Assembly: GCF_025770765.1 (NCBI RefSeq) | Contig: NZ_JANZKY010000014.1 | Location: forward strand, 62,001 to 126,000 | Origin: Propionivibrio soli | GTDB taxonomy: Bacteria > Pseudomonadota > Gammaproteobacteria > Burkholderiales > Rhodocyclaceae | Direction of reading: 5' to 3' | Length of the DNA stretch: 64,000 nucleotides | Shown here: piece after piece, positions 8,605 through 18,890 of the stretch | Position numbering within the stretch: the stretch's first letter is position 1 | Layout: each line of letters starts with the position of its first letter | Translations under genes and position numbers: made by a program | The notes under the pieces: generated by a model | What the model was told of the DNA's origin: nothing | Database searches by the model: none | Seen by the model: the letters and a program-made list of their open reading frames with translations, nothing else

Positions 8605-9399
8605 ATGTCGGCCAATCTCACTAGCGCCTCCGACGTCCGCCTTCTGCCGCTCGGCGATGCGGCGTGGACGGTGGAGTTCGGCAGCACCATCGATCCCGCA
8701 ATCCACGCTCGCGTGCTCGGTCTTGCCGAGGCGTTGGAGCAAGCACGTTTGATCTCGCGGGGAGGGGAGGCCTGTGGTCGGGAGTTCGACGGCATCGTCG
8801 ACGTCGTACCGACCTTTCGCTCGCTGACGATCCACTATGACCCCCTGCGCACCGATGCGATTCGGCTGGGTGAGGCTTTGTGCGCGCTCGCTGCCGCATC
8901 CGGGGTTAAGCCCGCGCACGGGCGACGCTGGGGCTTGCCCGTATGCTTTGACGACGAATTCGCGCCAGATTTGGCCGACTTGGCGGCGTCCAAAGGGATG
9001 ACGACAGCCGATGTGGTCCAAATGATGACGACCACCGAATTCCAGGTGTACATGATCGGCTTCATGCCCGGTTTCCCCTACATGGGCGGCCTGCCTCCAG
9101 CGCTGCACATGCCGCGCTTGTCGTCGCCGCGCAAAGCTGTGCCGGAGCGCTCGCTTGCCGTGGCGGGCGAGATGTGCGCCGTCTATCCATGGGAAAGCCC
9201 TGGCGGTTGGCGACTTCTTGGCCGCACGCCGGTGCCCATGTTCTCGGCTCGGGAGGCCGCCTCGCCGGCTCTGCTCGCGTCGGGCGACCGTGTTTTCTGG
9301 CAGGCGATCGCACGGTCTGAATTCATCGAACTAGAAGCAGCCGGGCGCGCGGGAACGCTCGATCGCCAGCAGTTTCTGCTCGGATCGGAGAGCGTGTGA
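8605..9399 (+). CDS. pxpB: 5-oxoprolinase subunit PxpB (KipI-like)
   Basis: 264 aa. Contains the KipI/PxpB features LLPLGDAAWTVEFG near the N-terminus, the LTIHYDPLRTDA strand and the signature VYMIGFMPGFPYMGGLP with a following P-R-L-S-S-P-R-K stretch and YPWESPGGWRLLG. PxpABC is the ATP-dependent prokaryotic 5-oxoprolinase that opens 5-oxo-L-proline to L-glutamate in the cytoplasm. A TTG two codons upstream (8599) is also possible; ATG 8605 is preferred. It overlaps pxpC by four bases (GTGA). Distinct from kinase inhibitor KipI of Bacillus only by context. Confidence 0.9.
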   Translation: MSANLTSASDVRLLPLGDAAWTVEFGSTIDPAIHARVLGLAEALEQARLISRGGEACGREFDGIVDVVPTFRSLTIHYDPLRTDAIRLGEALCALAAASGVKPAHGRRWGLPVCFDDEFAPDLADLAASKGMTTADVVQMMTTTEFQVYMIGFMPGFPYMGGLPPALHMPRLSSPRKAVPERSLAVAGEMCAVYPWESPGGWRLLGRTPVPMFSAREAASPALLASGDRVFWQAIARSEFIELEAAGRAGTLDRQQFLLGSESV

Positions 9400-10430
9400 C
9401 GACCGGTCTGATTGAAATCATCAAGCCCGGGTTCGCCAACGGCATTCAGGATACGGGGCGTTACGGATACCGCCATATGGGCGTGGCCGTTTCTGGATTC
9501 CTCGACCGGTTGTTCGCGCGTTGCGCCAACGCCTTGGTCGGCAATACGGATGATGCGGCATGTATTGAGATGCGCGTCACCGGCCCGGTACTGGCCGTCA
9601 GACGAGGTCCCGTCCGGGTGGCGCTTGCCGGCAATGTCACGGCAACGATACGGCGAGCCACTGGCGCCGCGGAAGAGCTCTCCGCGTGGCGTAGCGCGAC
9701 TCTCGGTTGTTCGGACGTGCTTGAGATCGGCGCCGTCAAAGGAGGAACGAGCTACCTGGCCGTTTCGGGAGGCATTGCTGTTACGCCTCAACTGGGTAGC
9801 CGCTCGACCTACCAGCGCGCGAAGATCGGTGGGATCGAAGGCCGCTTGATCGCGGCCGGAGATGTGCTGCCGTGCGCGGCAGCGTCCAGCGACGCCGACG
9901 AGGAACGGCAGGCGCCGCCGTGGCGGCATGCGGACAGCCCGATCCGTGTTGTCCTTGGCCCGCAGATCGACCATTTCGCGACGGAAGCCGTAGCAACTTT
10001 CATGGCTTCCGAATACCAGGTGACCCCACAACTCGACCGCATGGGCATGCGCTTGCAGGGTGAAAAACTTGCCCATGTGACGTCGTCGGCCGCCGACATC
10101 GTTTCGGACGGTGTGACGCCTGGCGCGATCCAGGTTCCGGGAGAGGGTCAGCCAATCATTCTGTTGGCTGACTGTCAAACCGTCGGCGGTTATCCGAAGA
10201 TCGCCACGGTGATTTGCGCCGACCGGCCGCGACTCGGTCAGTTGGAGCCGGGGCAAACCGTTCGTTTCGCGGCGACGGATGTGACTCAGGCGCGTATAGC
10301 GCTTGAGGAGCAGGAGCGCGCGTGGCGAACATGGGCCTCGCAGATCGTTTTCGGAGGCATCAATTTCGATGCGGTGTATGGCGACGGATCAGGTTGCTGG
10401 AAAGATGACGATGACGAGATTCTGGTGTGA
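9396..10430 (+). CDS. pxpC: 5-oxoprolinase subunit PxpC (KipA-like)
   Basis: 344 aa with a GTG start overlapping the pxpB stop. Typical PxpC/KipA landmarks: IEIIKPGFANGIQDTGRYGY at the N-terminus, a central VVLGPQIDHF, then YQVTPQLDRMGMRLQGE, SDGVTPGAIQVPGEGQPIIL and TVGGYPKIATVICADR. PxpB and PxpC resemble the two halves of allophanate hydrolase and carry the ATP-using part of 5-oxoprolinase together with PxpA. The order B-C-A and tight spacing support one enzyme. Nothing essential appears to be missing. Confidence 0.92.
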   Translation: MTTGLIEIIKPGFANGIQDTGRYGYRHMGVAVSGFLDRLFARCANALVGNTDDAACIEMRVTGPVLAVRRGPVRVALAGNVTATIRRATGAAEELSAWRSATLGCSDVLEIGAVKGGTSYLAVSGGIAVTPQLGSRSTYQRAKIGGIEGRLIAAGDVLPCAAASSDADEERQAPPWRHADSPIRVVLGPQIDHFATEAVATFMASEYQVTPQLDRMGMRLQGEKLAHVTSSAADIVSDGVTPGAIQVPGEGQPIILLADCQTVGGYPKIATVICADRPRLGQLEPGQTVRFAATDVTQARIALEEQERAWRTWASQIVFGGINFDAVYGDGSGCWKDDDDEILV

Positions 10431-10506
10431 TTCGCCTGTCGCCGGTGGGCGCGACCAGGATGCGTTGGATGCGGAATGACGTTGGACTAGTCGAGGAGCG
10501 CGGGAA

Positions 10507-11280
10507 ATGGCAATGTTGAATCTGAATTCCGATCTTGGCGAGAGTTTCGGGCCGTGGAAGATGGGGAGCGATGCGGCGATGTTGCGCATCGTCAATTCGG
10601 CTAACGTGGCGTGCGGTTTCCATGCCGGCGACCCGTCTGTCATGTTGCAGACGGCCGGCTTGGCGAAGGAAAACGGTGTCAGCATCGGGGCGCATCCCGG
10701 CTATCCGGATCTGCAGGGCTTCGGCCGGAGGCGTATGGACATGCCGCTGGGCGAACTTGAAGCCATGCTCATCTACCAGATCGGCGCGCTCGACGCCTGC
10801 GCGCGAGCACAAGGCGTGCGGGTGACGCACGTCAAGCCGCATGGGGCACTGAGCAACGTCGCTTGCGCCGAGCGCAAGGTGGCCGATGCCGTCGCGCGTG
10901 CCGTCCGTCGACTCGACCCATCGCTCATCCTGCTTGCTCCTGCCGCTTCGGAACTGATCGCCGCCGGACGCGAGCAAGGTCTGCCGGTCGTCGAAGAAAT
11001 CTTTGCCGACCGCGCCTACCTCGACGACGGCAACCTCGTCCCGCGCAGTCAGCCAGGTGCGATGATCCACGGCGCGGAAGCCAGCCTGCAGCACGTGATG
11101 CGCATGGTTGAAGAGCAGGCGCTGATCTCGATCACCGGCAAACGCATCCCCGTCAACCCGCAGAGCATTTGCGTACATGGGGACAACGCCGACGCCGTAG
11201 CGACGGCTCAAGTCGTCCGTGAAGGGCTGATCAAGGCGGGGTATTCGCTGGTGTCGATTCCGGAACTGGCTGTGCGGTAG
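10507..11280 (+). CDS. pxpA: 5-oxoprolinase subunit PxpA (LamB/YcsF family)
   Basis: 257 aa, the normal family length. Motifs: LNSDLGESFGPWKMG, ANVACGFHAGDPSVML, GAHPGYPDLQGFGRR, THVKPHGALSNVAC, IFADRAYLDDGNLVPRS and ICVHGDNADAV, which carry the conserved Asp/His residues of the YcsF barrel. PxpA acts with PxpBC to hydrolyse 5-oxoproline to glutamate. A 76-bp gap separates it from pxpC. It has its own ribosome site (AGGAG near 10495) and is the last recognisable gene of the TRAP-oxoprolinase operon. Confidence 0.93.
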   Translation: MAMLNLNSDLGESFGPWKMGSDAAMLRIVNSANVACGFHAGDPSVMLQTAGLAKENGVSIGAHPGYPDLQGFGRRRMDMPLGELEAMLIYQIGALDACARAQGVRVTHVKPHGALSNVACAERKVADAVARAVRRLDPSLILLAPAASELIAAGREQGLPVVEEIFADRAYLDDGNLVPRSQPGAMIHGAEASLQHVMRMVEEQALISITGKRIPVNPQSICVHGDNADAVATAQVVREGLIKAGYSLVSIPELAVR

Positions 11281-11478
11281 GGAGGAGACTCGTAGACTGC
11301 CCGGCTGTCTCGTTACTCCGCTGCCGAGGGCGCGGGCCGTACCGAGCCGTGGCGCCGGCTCGCCTCACCAACTGTACCATGCGGGGTGATCAATAAAACC
11401 CTTTCAAATCCAGGGTCTTGCTTAACCAGTGCCAGGCCGCGCGACAATGGCACTTTGGATTTCGCGTCCGTTAGTGCC

Positions 11479-11997
11479 ATGCATCGCCGCTCCTCGCTTC
11501 GTCTGCTCTGGTGCCTGCTCGGCATCGCCGTGGGAACCAGCGCCGCTCTGGTTATTTCCGGCCCCTCCGTCACACCGTTTCTCCTGGCTTCGCTGGGCGG
11601 TACCGCGGTCTTCCTGTTCGGTTTTACGCGTGCTCCTGCCGCACAACCTCGCGCCCTGTTCGGCGGCCACCTCGGCGGGGCGCTGATCGGCATAGCCTGC
11701 TATCAGTTCTTTGGCGAGGCCATTTGGGTTTACGCCCTGGCACAAGCGCTCGCGCTCGCATTCATGCTGCTCACGCGCACGATGCACCCACCCGCCGGCG
11801 CCAATCCCATCCTGATGATCCACGTTCACGCGACCTGGTCGGCCCTGTTTCAGCCCGTCCTGGTCGGGATTACCGCTCTTGTCGCTGTCGCTGTTCTATG
11901 GAGTCGGCTTTATCCGGGGCTTTGCCGCTACCCCGTGGATTTGAGGGCACCGTCGCCATCGCATATCAACTGGGGCGGGTGGGGCGAGCCGGGCTAA
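11479..11997 (+). CDS. HPP-family membrane protein
   Basis: 172 aa with four to five hydrophobic helices. The family signature T-M-H-P-P-A-G-A-N-P-I lies in the second half, after SLGGTAVFLFGFTRAP and a GGHLGGALIGIACYQFFG segment. HPP proteins are small inner-membrane proteins; some photosynthetic relatives transport nitrite, but the bacterial role is generally unknown. ATG 11479 (MHRRSSLRLLW) was preferred; an in-frame ATG 31 codons upstream gives a tail unlike the family. It follows the pxp operon by about 200 bp with no terminator seen between them and converges on the carbonic anhydrase gene. Confidence 0.85.
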   Translation: MHRRSSLRLLWCLLGIAVGTSAALVISGPSVTPFLLASLGGTAVFLFGFTRAPAAQPRALFGGHLGGALIGIACYQFFGEAIWVYALAQALALAFMLLTRTMHPPAGANPILMIHVHATWSALFQPVLVGITALVAVAVLWSRLYPGLCRYPVDLRAPSPSHINWGGWGEPG

Positions 11998-12089
11998 GTT
12001 GTTCTGAGTCTCGCTGCATGCCAAAGCGCGAGTAGCGACCGATCATCGCGTGTTAGGTGGATGAATAAGCCGAGCCCTTTCCGAGCGGA

Positions 12090-12620
12090 TCAAATAGGTT
12101 TCAGTTCCCTCAGGTCGCGCTGGTACCGCTGCCAGTTGGCGACGTAACGCCCGGCGCTGCCGGGGAGGCGGGCGACTTCCTCGTCGCTGAGCTGGCGCAC
12201 GAGTTTGCCCGGTGCGCCAACGATCAACGAACGCTCGGGAAACGTCTTGCCTTCGGGAATGAGCGTGTGCGCGCCGACGAGCGAATCCGCTCCAATCGAC
12301 GCACCGTTGAGGATTACGGCGCCCATGCCGATCAGCGACCGGTCGCCGATGGTACAGCCATGCAGGGTTACGAGGTGGCCGATGGTCACTTCGCGGCCGA
12401 TGACAAGCGGGATGCCTTGGTCGGTGTGCAGCACGGAGCCGTCCTGGACGTTGCTTTCCTCGCCGATGCGGATCCAATCGCGGTCGCCGCGCACGGTGAC
12501 GTTCCACCATACCGAAGTATTGCGGGCCATCTGCACTTTTCCGATCACGGCGGCATTGGGGGCGATCCAGCTTTCCGGATCGAGTTCGGGAACCCAGGAG
12601 GCGAGGGCGTAAGCGGGCAT
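12090..12620 (-). CDS. gamma-class carbonic anhydrase-like protein (YrdA type)
   Basis: 176-aa left-handed beta-helix protein with repeated hexapeptides (IAPNAAVIGKVQMARNTSVW, then GIPLVIGREVTIGHLVTLHG). It carries the zinc-ligand histidine pattern of gamma carbonic anhydrases (H in SVLHTDQG, and H-x4-H in GHLVTLHG). The C-terminal helix holds GAPGKLVRQLSDEEVARL as in YrdA/CaiE relatives. Likely role: CO2 hydration or a related metal-dependent function; many members are not proven enzymes. ATG 12620 gives the usual family length. It follows the FtsX-type permease gene on the same strand, 34 bp downstream. Confidence 0.88.
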   Translation of the reverse strand: MPAYALASWVPELDPESWIAPNAAVIGKVQMARNTSVWWNVTVRGDRDWIRIGEESNVQDGSVLHTDQGIPLVIGREVTIGHLVTLHGCTIGDRSLIGMGAVILNGASIGADSLVGAHTLIPEGKTFPERSLIVGAPGKLVRQLSDEEVARLPGSAGRYVANWQRYQRDLRELKPI

Positions 12621-12654
12621 GTGGGCAGGCAGTGAGAAGACTGGAGAGAATAGG

Positions 12655-13871
<1,217 letters not shown>

Positions 13872-13878
<7 letters not shown>

Positions 13879-14666
13879 GCGGGCGCTCCCTGTCCGGCCG
13901 TGACGGGAGCCGTGGCGGTCGTCGATCCGGCCGCTTCCGCACGTACGGGAGTCAGGGCATCGCTGACGATGAGTCCGTCGAGGAAGCGCACCTGCCGCTT
14001 GGCGTGATCGGCAATGTCGTGCTCGTGCGTGACCAGCACGACAGTAATGCCTTCATCGTTGAGCTGCCCGAACAAAGCCATGATCTCCTCGCTCGTGTGG
14101 CTGTCGAGATTGCCCGTGGGCTCGTCCGCGAGAATCAGGCTCGGCGAATTGATCAGGGCGCGAGCGATGGCGACACGTTGCTGCTGCCCCCCGGAAATGC
14201 GTGCCGGAAACGAGTCCGCGTAGCTATCCAGGCCCACCTTGGCCAACATCTCGCGCGCGCGGCGGCGGCGCGTCTCGCGGTCAAGGTGCGAATACACGAG
14301 CGGCAGCGCGACGTTGTCCTGCAGGCTCATGCGTGGCAACAGGTTGAAACCCTGGAACACGAAACCGATCGTGCGGTTGCGCAGCGTCGCGAGCTCATCG
14401 TTCGCCATGTGAGCGACGTTGCGGCCGACCAGGTAGTAGTCGCCGGCCGTCGGTGTGTCGAGACAGCCGAGCAGGTTCATGAAGGTGGATTTGCCCGACC
14501 CGGACGGCCCCATGATCGCGACATACTCGCCGTGCGAGATGGAGAGATCGACGCCTTTGAGTGCTGGAAAGGGGCCGGCGGCGGTGACGTACGTCTTGGT
14601 CAACCCTTCGACGTGGATGACGGCGTCGGCAGGCGCCGAGCGACCGACCGGCGACGGCTCGTACAT
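13872..14666 (-). CDS. MacB/LolD-type ABC transporter ATP-binding protein
   Basis: 264 aa. Walker [11 protein letters not shown]-loop in [14 protein letters not shown], signature [14 protein letters not shown], Walker [13 protein letters not shown] and the switch His in LVTHEHD are all intact. Closest pattern is the MacB/LolD subfamily that energises FtsX-type permeases. The gene overlaps the permease gene downstream by 7 bp and meets the adaptor gene stop upstream, so the set is translationally coupled. The C-terminus carries a ~25-residue Ala/Thr-rich tail beyond the core ATPase, a probable linker remnant of the fused MacB arrangement (inference). Confidence 0.92.
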
Positions 14667-15886
14667 CAGAACAACCTCGTTCCCAGGCTGCTTGGTTTGG
14701 TGGCAGCAACTGGGTTGTCGCCGACGACGACCACGTCGCCTGGCTTTAGGTCGCCGCCGAGGACTTCGGTGTTGCGGTTGTCGGTGATGCCGATCTGGAT
14801 AGTGACCGGGCGGATCGTCTTGCCGTCCACGACATACACCTTTGCGGAACTGCCGTCGCGCTTCTTGCCACGGCCGCCGCCTTCCGTACCACCGCGGCGC
14901 TGCCCATTGCCGTTTCCGCGGGCGGGCGGCTCGGCGGCTGGTTTTTCCTCGGCCTTTTCTTCGTCGGCCGGCTTGAAGCGCAAGGCGGCGTTCGGCACGA
15001 GCAGCGCGTCGTCACGGCGCGCGACGCCGATCGTCACATACGCCGTCATGCCCGGGAGCAGCGTGTGATCCGGATTCTGCAACGACACGCGCACGTTGTA
15101 GGTGACCACGTTCTGCAGGGTCGTCGGATTCAGCCGTATCTGCTGCACTTCGCCGGTGAAGCTGCGGTCGGGGAACGCGTCGACGGTGAACCGCACCCTC
15201 TGTCCTTCCTTGATCTTTCCGATGTCCGCTTCGGCGAAGCTCGAATCGATGCGCATCTCGGAGAGGTCCTGCGCGATCTTGATCAGCGTCGGCGTCTGAT
15301 AACTTGCCGCCACAGTCTGGCCGAGATCGACGACGCGGTCGACGACGATGCCGGAAACCGGCGAGCGGATGACCGTGTAGTTCAGATTGACCTGGTCCTT
15401 GTCGGCGGCTGCGCGTGCCTGGCGCAGTTGCGCCTCGGCTGAACGCCTCGCCTGCACGGCCTGATCGAATTCCTGGCGGGACACGTACTCCTGCTCGAAC
15501 AGCGTCTTCATGCGCGCCTCATTCGCGCGGGCAAGGTCGAGCGTCGCGGAGATATTGCCGATGTTTGCCTCCGACTGCCGCGCCTGAGCAGCGAACAGCG
15601 AGCGGTCGAGTTCGAGCAGCGGCTGTCCCTTCTCGACCTTGTCGTTGAAATCGACGTAGAGCCGGGTCACGGTGCCTGACACCTGCGTGCCGACGTTCAC
15701 CAGCACGACCGGATTCAGGGTGCCGTTCGCGGAGACGCTTTGTACCAGTTCGCCGCGTTCGATCGTTTGCACGCGATAGCGCTGTTCGGGCGACAGGGTC
15801 GTGTGCACCCGGTACCAATAAGCGCCGGCGCCGAGACCGGCCAGGGCGACGAGGGCGATGAGCGAGACTTTGAGCGACTTTTTCAT
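14666..15886 (-). CDS. macA: MacA-like periplasmic adaptor (HlyD/RND-MFP family)
   Basis: 406 aa. One N-terminal membrane anchor (LKVSLIALVALAGLGAGAYW), then an adaptor layout: first lipoyl half ETLVQSVSANGTLNP-like region, helical hairpin of about 90 residues (SEANIGNISATLDLARANEA to SAEAQLRQARAAADKDQ), second lipoyl half YTVIRSPVSGIVVDRVVDLG, and a beta-barrel. A low-complexity insertion rich in Glu, Lys, Gly and Arg (about residues 300-345) interrupts the membrane-proximal region. It bridges the permease and the TolC-like outer-membrane channel. It overlaps both neighbours (4 bp with the tolC-like gene), so the four genes form one operon. Confidence 0.9.
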   Translation of the reverse strand: MKKSLKVSLIALVALAGLGAGAYWYRVHTTLSPEQRYRVQTIERGELVQSVSANGTLNPVVLVNVGTQVSGTVTRLYVDFNDKVEKGQPLLELDRSLFAAQARQSEANIGNISATLDLARANEARMKTLFEQEYVSRQEFDQAVQARRSAEAQLRQARAAADKDQVNLNYTVIRSPVSGIVVDRVVDLGQTVAASYQTPTLIKIAQDLSEMRIDSSFAEADIGKIKEGQRVRFTVDAFPDRSFTGEVQQIRLNPTTLQNVVTYNVRVSLQNPDHTLLPGMTAYVTIGVARRDDALLVPNAALRFKPADEEKAEEKPAAEPPARGNGNGQRRGGTEGGGRGKKRDGSSAKVYVVDGKTIRPVTIQIGITDNRNTEVLGGDLKPGDVVVVGDNPVAATKPSSLGTRLF

Positions 15887-17319
15887 GGCAGCGGTTTTTT
15901 CGCGGCGGGATCGAGCAGACGGCCGTCAAGTGCGCCGATGGCTTTGGCGAGCGCAGCGCGGGAAACGTTCCAGTCGAGGCGTGCTTGGATGTGTTGCTGG
16001 CGCGCGGCGGCGAGGGCACTCTGCGCGTTGAGTACGTCGAGGATGCTGCCGACGCCGGCGCGGTAGCGGCCAAACGCCACGCGTTCGGATTGCTCGGCGC
16101 TGGCAAGCAGCGTGTCCGTGGTGCGGATCGACTGCGTCGCCGTTGTCAGGTTCTGATAGGCCGTCCACACGTCGAGGGCTACTTGCAGGCGGACGGCGTC
16201 ACGCTGCGCACTGACGGCCTCGGCATTTGCCTGCGCTGAACGGACGCGATAGGTGGTTTCAAAACCCGAGAACAGCGGCAAGGTGAGCGTCAGACCGATG
16301 GCGTTGTCGTGACTGTTGACGCTGTCGCCGCCGCTGCGCACGCGTTGCCAAGCCGGGCCGGTACCAAGCGAGAGCGTCGGCAGGCCCGCGGCGCGGGCGT
16401 AATCGACGTTAGCCTGAGCCGCGCGCACTTGCGCTTCGGCGGACTTGAGATCAGGACGCAACGTGCGGGCCTGCTCGATGAGCGCATCGACGTCGCGTTC
16501 GAACGATGCGTCCGGTGCCGTCTGCGGGATGTCGACGAGTTGCAGCGGCCGTCCCGCATCAAGTCCCATGACGGTCGCCAGTTGGCCGAGCGCGTTGCGC
16601 AACGTTCCTTCGGCGCGAATGCGGTCGAGTGTCGCCTGCGACCAGGCCGTCTGTGCCTGCAAGCGGTCAGCCGGGGTTCCTGTCCCTACTTGGTAGCGTA
16701 CTTCGGCTGCCGTCAGGCTTTCGCGGCTCGCACGTTCAGACTCCAAGGCCGCCGTGACGGCGGCACGCGCGGCCTGCGCGTTGTAGTAATACTGCAGCGC
16801 ATTGAGAAACACGGTCTGCACCGTCGCGTCGAGCGTCGAGGACGCGGCGCTGAGCAGTTGCCGTGCGTTTTCAAGGTTGGCCGAACGCGCGCCGAAATCG
16901 TAGATCAGCCACGACAACGTGAGCGAAGCCGTGTCTTGCTGCGTGGTCACCGAATTGCCACGCGAACGCGTCGTGGTGATCTTTCCGTCCACCGTGGGCA
17001 GATAGGCCGATTGCGCAATCCCCACACTCGCCGCATCGGCGCGTGCATTGGCCCAGGCTTCATGCGTTTGCGGATTGCGGCACAGCGCCAGGTCGACAAC
17101 CTCCACGACGCCGAAAACTGTGGTCGCCGTTGGTTCCTGACAAGGTACGAAGCCAGGTGCCGCCGGAGCAGCGAGGGTCGGGCGCGGCGGTTCGATCAGC
17201 GCGGTATCGAAAGGATCCTGTGCGTTTGGAAGCGAAAATGCTTCAGCGAAGGGGCTGCCGACGGCAAACGCCGTGGCGGCGAGAATCTGCAGAAAGCGGA
17301 GGGGACTACGCTGGGGCAT
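15883..17319 (-). CDS. TolC-like outer-membrane efflux protein
   Basis: 478 aa starting MPQRSPLRFLQILAATAFAV with a Sec signal peptide. Two repeats of the outer-membrane efflux protein domain follow, recognisable by ALCRNPQTHEAWANARADAA in repeat one, the YDFGARSANLENARQLLSAA hairpin, and LPLFSGFETTYRVRSAQANA plus AFGRYRAGVGSILDVLNAQS in repeat two. It is the first gene of the tolC-macA-ATPase-permease operon, so it most likely gives that pump its own exit duct. Start 17319 was chosen for the signal peptide; the longer frame overlaps the divergent yaeQ gene. Confidence 0.9.
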   Translation of the reverse strand: MPQRSPLRFLQILAATAFAVGSPFAEAFSLPNAQDPFDTALIEPPRPTLAAPAAPGFVPCQEPTATTVFGVVEVVDLALCRNPQTHEAWANARADAASVGIAQSAYLPTVDGKITTTRSRGNSVTTQQDTASLTLSWLIYDFGARSANLENARQLLSAASSTLDATVQTVFLNALQYYYNAQAARAAVTAALESERASRESLTAAEVRYQVGTGTPADRLQAQTAWSQATLDRIRAEGTLRNALGQLATVMGLDAGRPLQLVDIPQTAPDASFERDVDALIEQARTLRPDLKSAEAQVRAAQANVDYARAAGLPTLSLGTGPAWQRVRSGGDSVNSHDNAIGLTLTLPLFSGFETTYRVRSAQANAEAVSAQRDAVRLQVALDVWTAYQNLTTATQSIRTTDTLLASAEQSERVAFGRYRAGVGSILDVLNAQSALAAARQQHIQARLDWNVSRAALAKAIGALDGRLLDPAAKKPLP

Positions 17320-17479
17320 GGGGACGAGATGGCGACCTGTTCGACGTGTTTTCCAGGGAGCGGCCGGTTTTCCGCTAGTATAGCGGCCTTCGTTTACTCC
17401 CAGACGATGGGCGCCGACACAGGTGTTAAGAAATGTTACGACGCCTGTTGGCAGTTTCCCCTCGTCATTTAGCGCTCGC

Positions 17480-18025
17480 ATGGCACTCAAATCCACGATT
17501 TTCAAGGTCGATCTTTCGGTCGCCGATATGGATCGGCACGTCTATAAGGACTTCGCGTTAACGCTCGCCCGGCACCCGTCGGAAAACGATCAACGCATGA
17601 TGGTTCGCCTGCTCGCGTTCATGCGCTATGCCGACGACGCGCTGGAATTCGGGCGAGGGCTGTCGACCGACGACGAGCCGGACCTGTGGCGTAAGGACCT
17701 CACCGGCGCCGTCGAATTGTGGATCACCGTTGGTCAGCCGGACGAGCGCTGGCTGCGCAAGGCTTCGGGCCGTTCCACGAAAGTGGTCGTTTTCTCGTAT
17801 GGTGGGCGAGCCGCCGAGGTGTGGTGGGAGCAGAATCGCGCCGCCCTGGAAAAGCTCCCCAATCTGACGGTACTCAGACTCTCAGCGGAGGAGGCCGCCG
17901 CGCTCGCTGTGCTATCCACCCGCACCATGCGTCTGCAATGCACGATCCAGGATGGGGAAATCCTGGTCACGGGCGAGGGGGAGAGCGTCCGCGTCGAACC
18001 GCTGCGGCTGTGTGGAGAACAGTGA
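17480..18025 (+). CDS. yaeQ: YaeQ family protein
   Basis: 181 aa, the family's normal length. Begins MALKSTIFKVDLSVADMDRH, then LARHPSENDQRMMVRLLAFM, a DEPDLWRKDLTG segment, a WITVGQPDERWLRKASGRS stretch and a VVVFSYGGRAAEVWW strand. YaeQ has a PD-(D/E)XK nuclease-like fold with an unclear role; older reports of RfaH complementation were not a firm function. It is divergent from the efflux operon with 160 bp between starts, and 67 bp upstream of thiM. Confidence 0.92.
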   Translation: MALKSTIFKVDLSVADMDRHVYKDFALTLARHPSENDQRMMVRLLAFMRYADDALEFGRGLSTDDEPDLWRKDLTGAVELWITVGQPDERWLRKASGRSTKVVVFSYGGRAAEVWWEQNRAALEKLPNLTVLRLSAEEAAALAVLSTRTMRLQCTIQDGEILVTGEGESVRVEPLRLCGEQ

Positions 18026-18092
18026 TCCAAGGGGAAGAGCCGCCTCGAGCCCCGGCGATATACTTGGCATTTTTTTCGGAATCTCGCAGACC

Positions 18093-18890
18093 ATGGCTGA
18101 AACGCTTCCGCTCCAAATCGTCGCCGACGAACTGGCGCGCGTGCGGGCGAACTGCCCGCTCGTGCACGTGCTGACCAACGAGGTCGTACAGGAAATCACG
18201 GCCAACGTGTTGCTCGCGGCGGGCGCTGCCCCAGCGATGATCGTTGCCGAGGAGGAGGTTGGGGCTTTTGCGGCCATTTCAGGCGCGCTCCTGATCAACG
18301 TCGGCACGCTGTATCCTGCTCGGCTGGCAGCGATGCGCCAAGCCGTAGCCGCGGCGCGCCGGGCCGCTGTGCCGTGGACGCTCGACCCCGTGGCAGTCGG
18401 CGTTCTTGCTTATCGCTCGCAGGCATGCAAGGAGTTGCTGGCCGACGCACCAGCCGCGATTCGAGGCAATGCGTCGGAGATTCTTGCGCTGGCCGGTTTC
18501 GCGGGCAGCGGACGCGGTGTCGACAGCACCGCGGGATCGGAGGCGGCGGTCGCCGCCGCACAGCAGTTGGCGCAAGCCACCGGAGCGATCGTGGCGGTCA
18601 CCGGCGCGACAGACTTCATCACCGACGGCAAACGGACATGGGCTACGCCGTGGGGAGACCCGATAATGACGCGAGTCGTGGGTACCGGCTGCGCGCTTTC
18701 TGCCCTCGTAGCCGCCTTCACGGCGCAAGCACCAAACCGGCTCGATGCCGTGGCCGCCGCGTGCGCCGTTGCCGCGTTGTGCGGACAGCGTGCCGCCGCA
18801 ATCAGCCATGGCCCGGGATCGTTCAAGGCGGCCTTTCTCGACGCGCTCTATCTGCTCGAGCCTGCCAGCCTCCTCGAAGAGGCGGCATGA
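18093..18890 (+). CDS. thiM: hydroxyethylthiazole kinase
   Basis: 265 aa. ThiM phosphorylates 4-methyl-5-(2-hydroxyethyl)thiazole for thiamin salvage. Visible features: VHVLTNEVVQEITANVLLAA near the N-terminus (usual form has TN-x-V), LLINVGTLYP, PWTLDPVAVGVLAYR, RGNASEILALAGFAG, VAVTGATDFITDG and the ATP-site VVGTGCALSALVAAF. ATG 18093 is used because the frame upstream overlaps yaeQ. It overlaps thiE by four bases (ATGA). No TPP riboswitch is recognisable in the 67 bp upstream. Confidence 0.93.
   Translation: MAETLPLQIVADELARVRANCPLVHVLTNEVVQEITANVLLAAGAAPAMIVAEEEVGAFAAISGALLINVGTLYPARLAAMRQAVAAARRAAVPWTLDPVAVGVLAYRSQACKELLADAPAAIRGNASEILALAGFAGSGRGVDSTAGSEAAVAAAQQLAQATGAIVAVTGATDFITDGKRTWATPWGDPIMTRVVGTGCALSALVAAFTAQAPNRLDAVAAACAVAALCGQRAAAISHGPGSFKAAFLDALYLLEPASLLEEAA

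Noticed and set aside
16309-17472. 387-codon plus-strand open frame
   Set aside because: Antisense to the TolC-like gene, which has signal peptide and repeats; the frame has an Arg-rich, non-protein-like composition.
18026-18092. TPP riboswitch before thiM
   Set aside because: The conserved CTGAGA and ACCCTTTGAACCTGAT-type elements are absent and the gap is too short.
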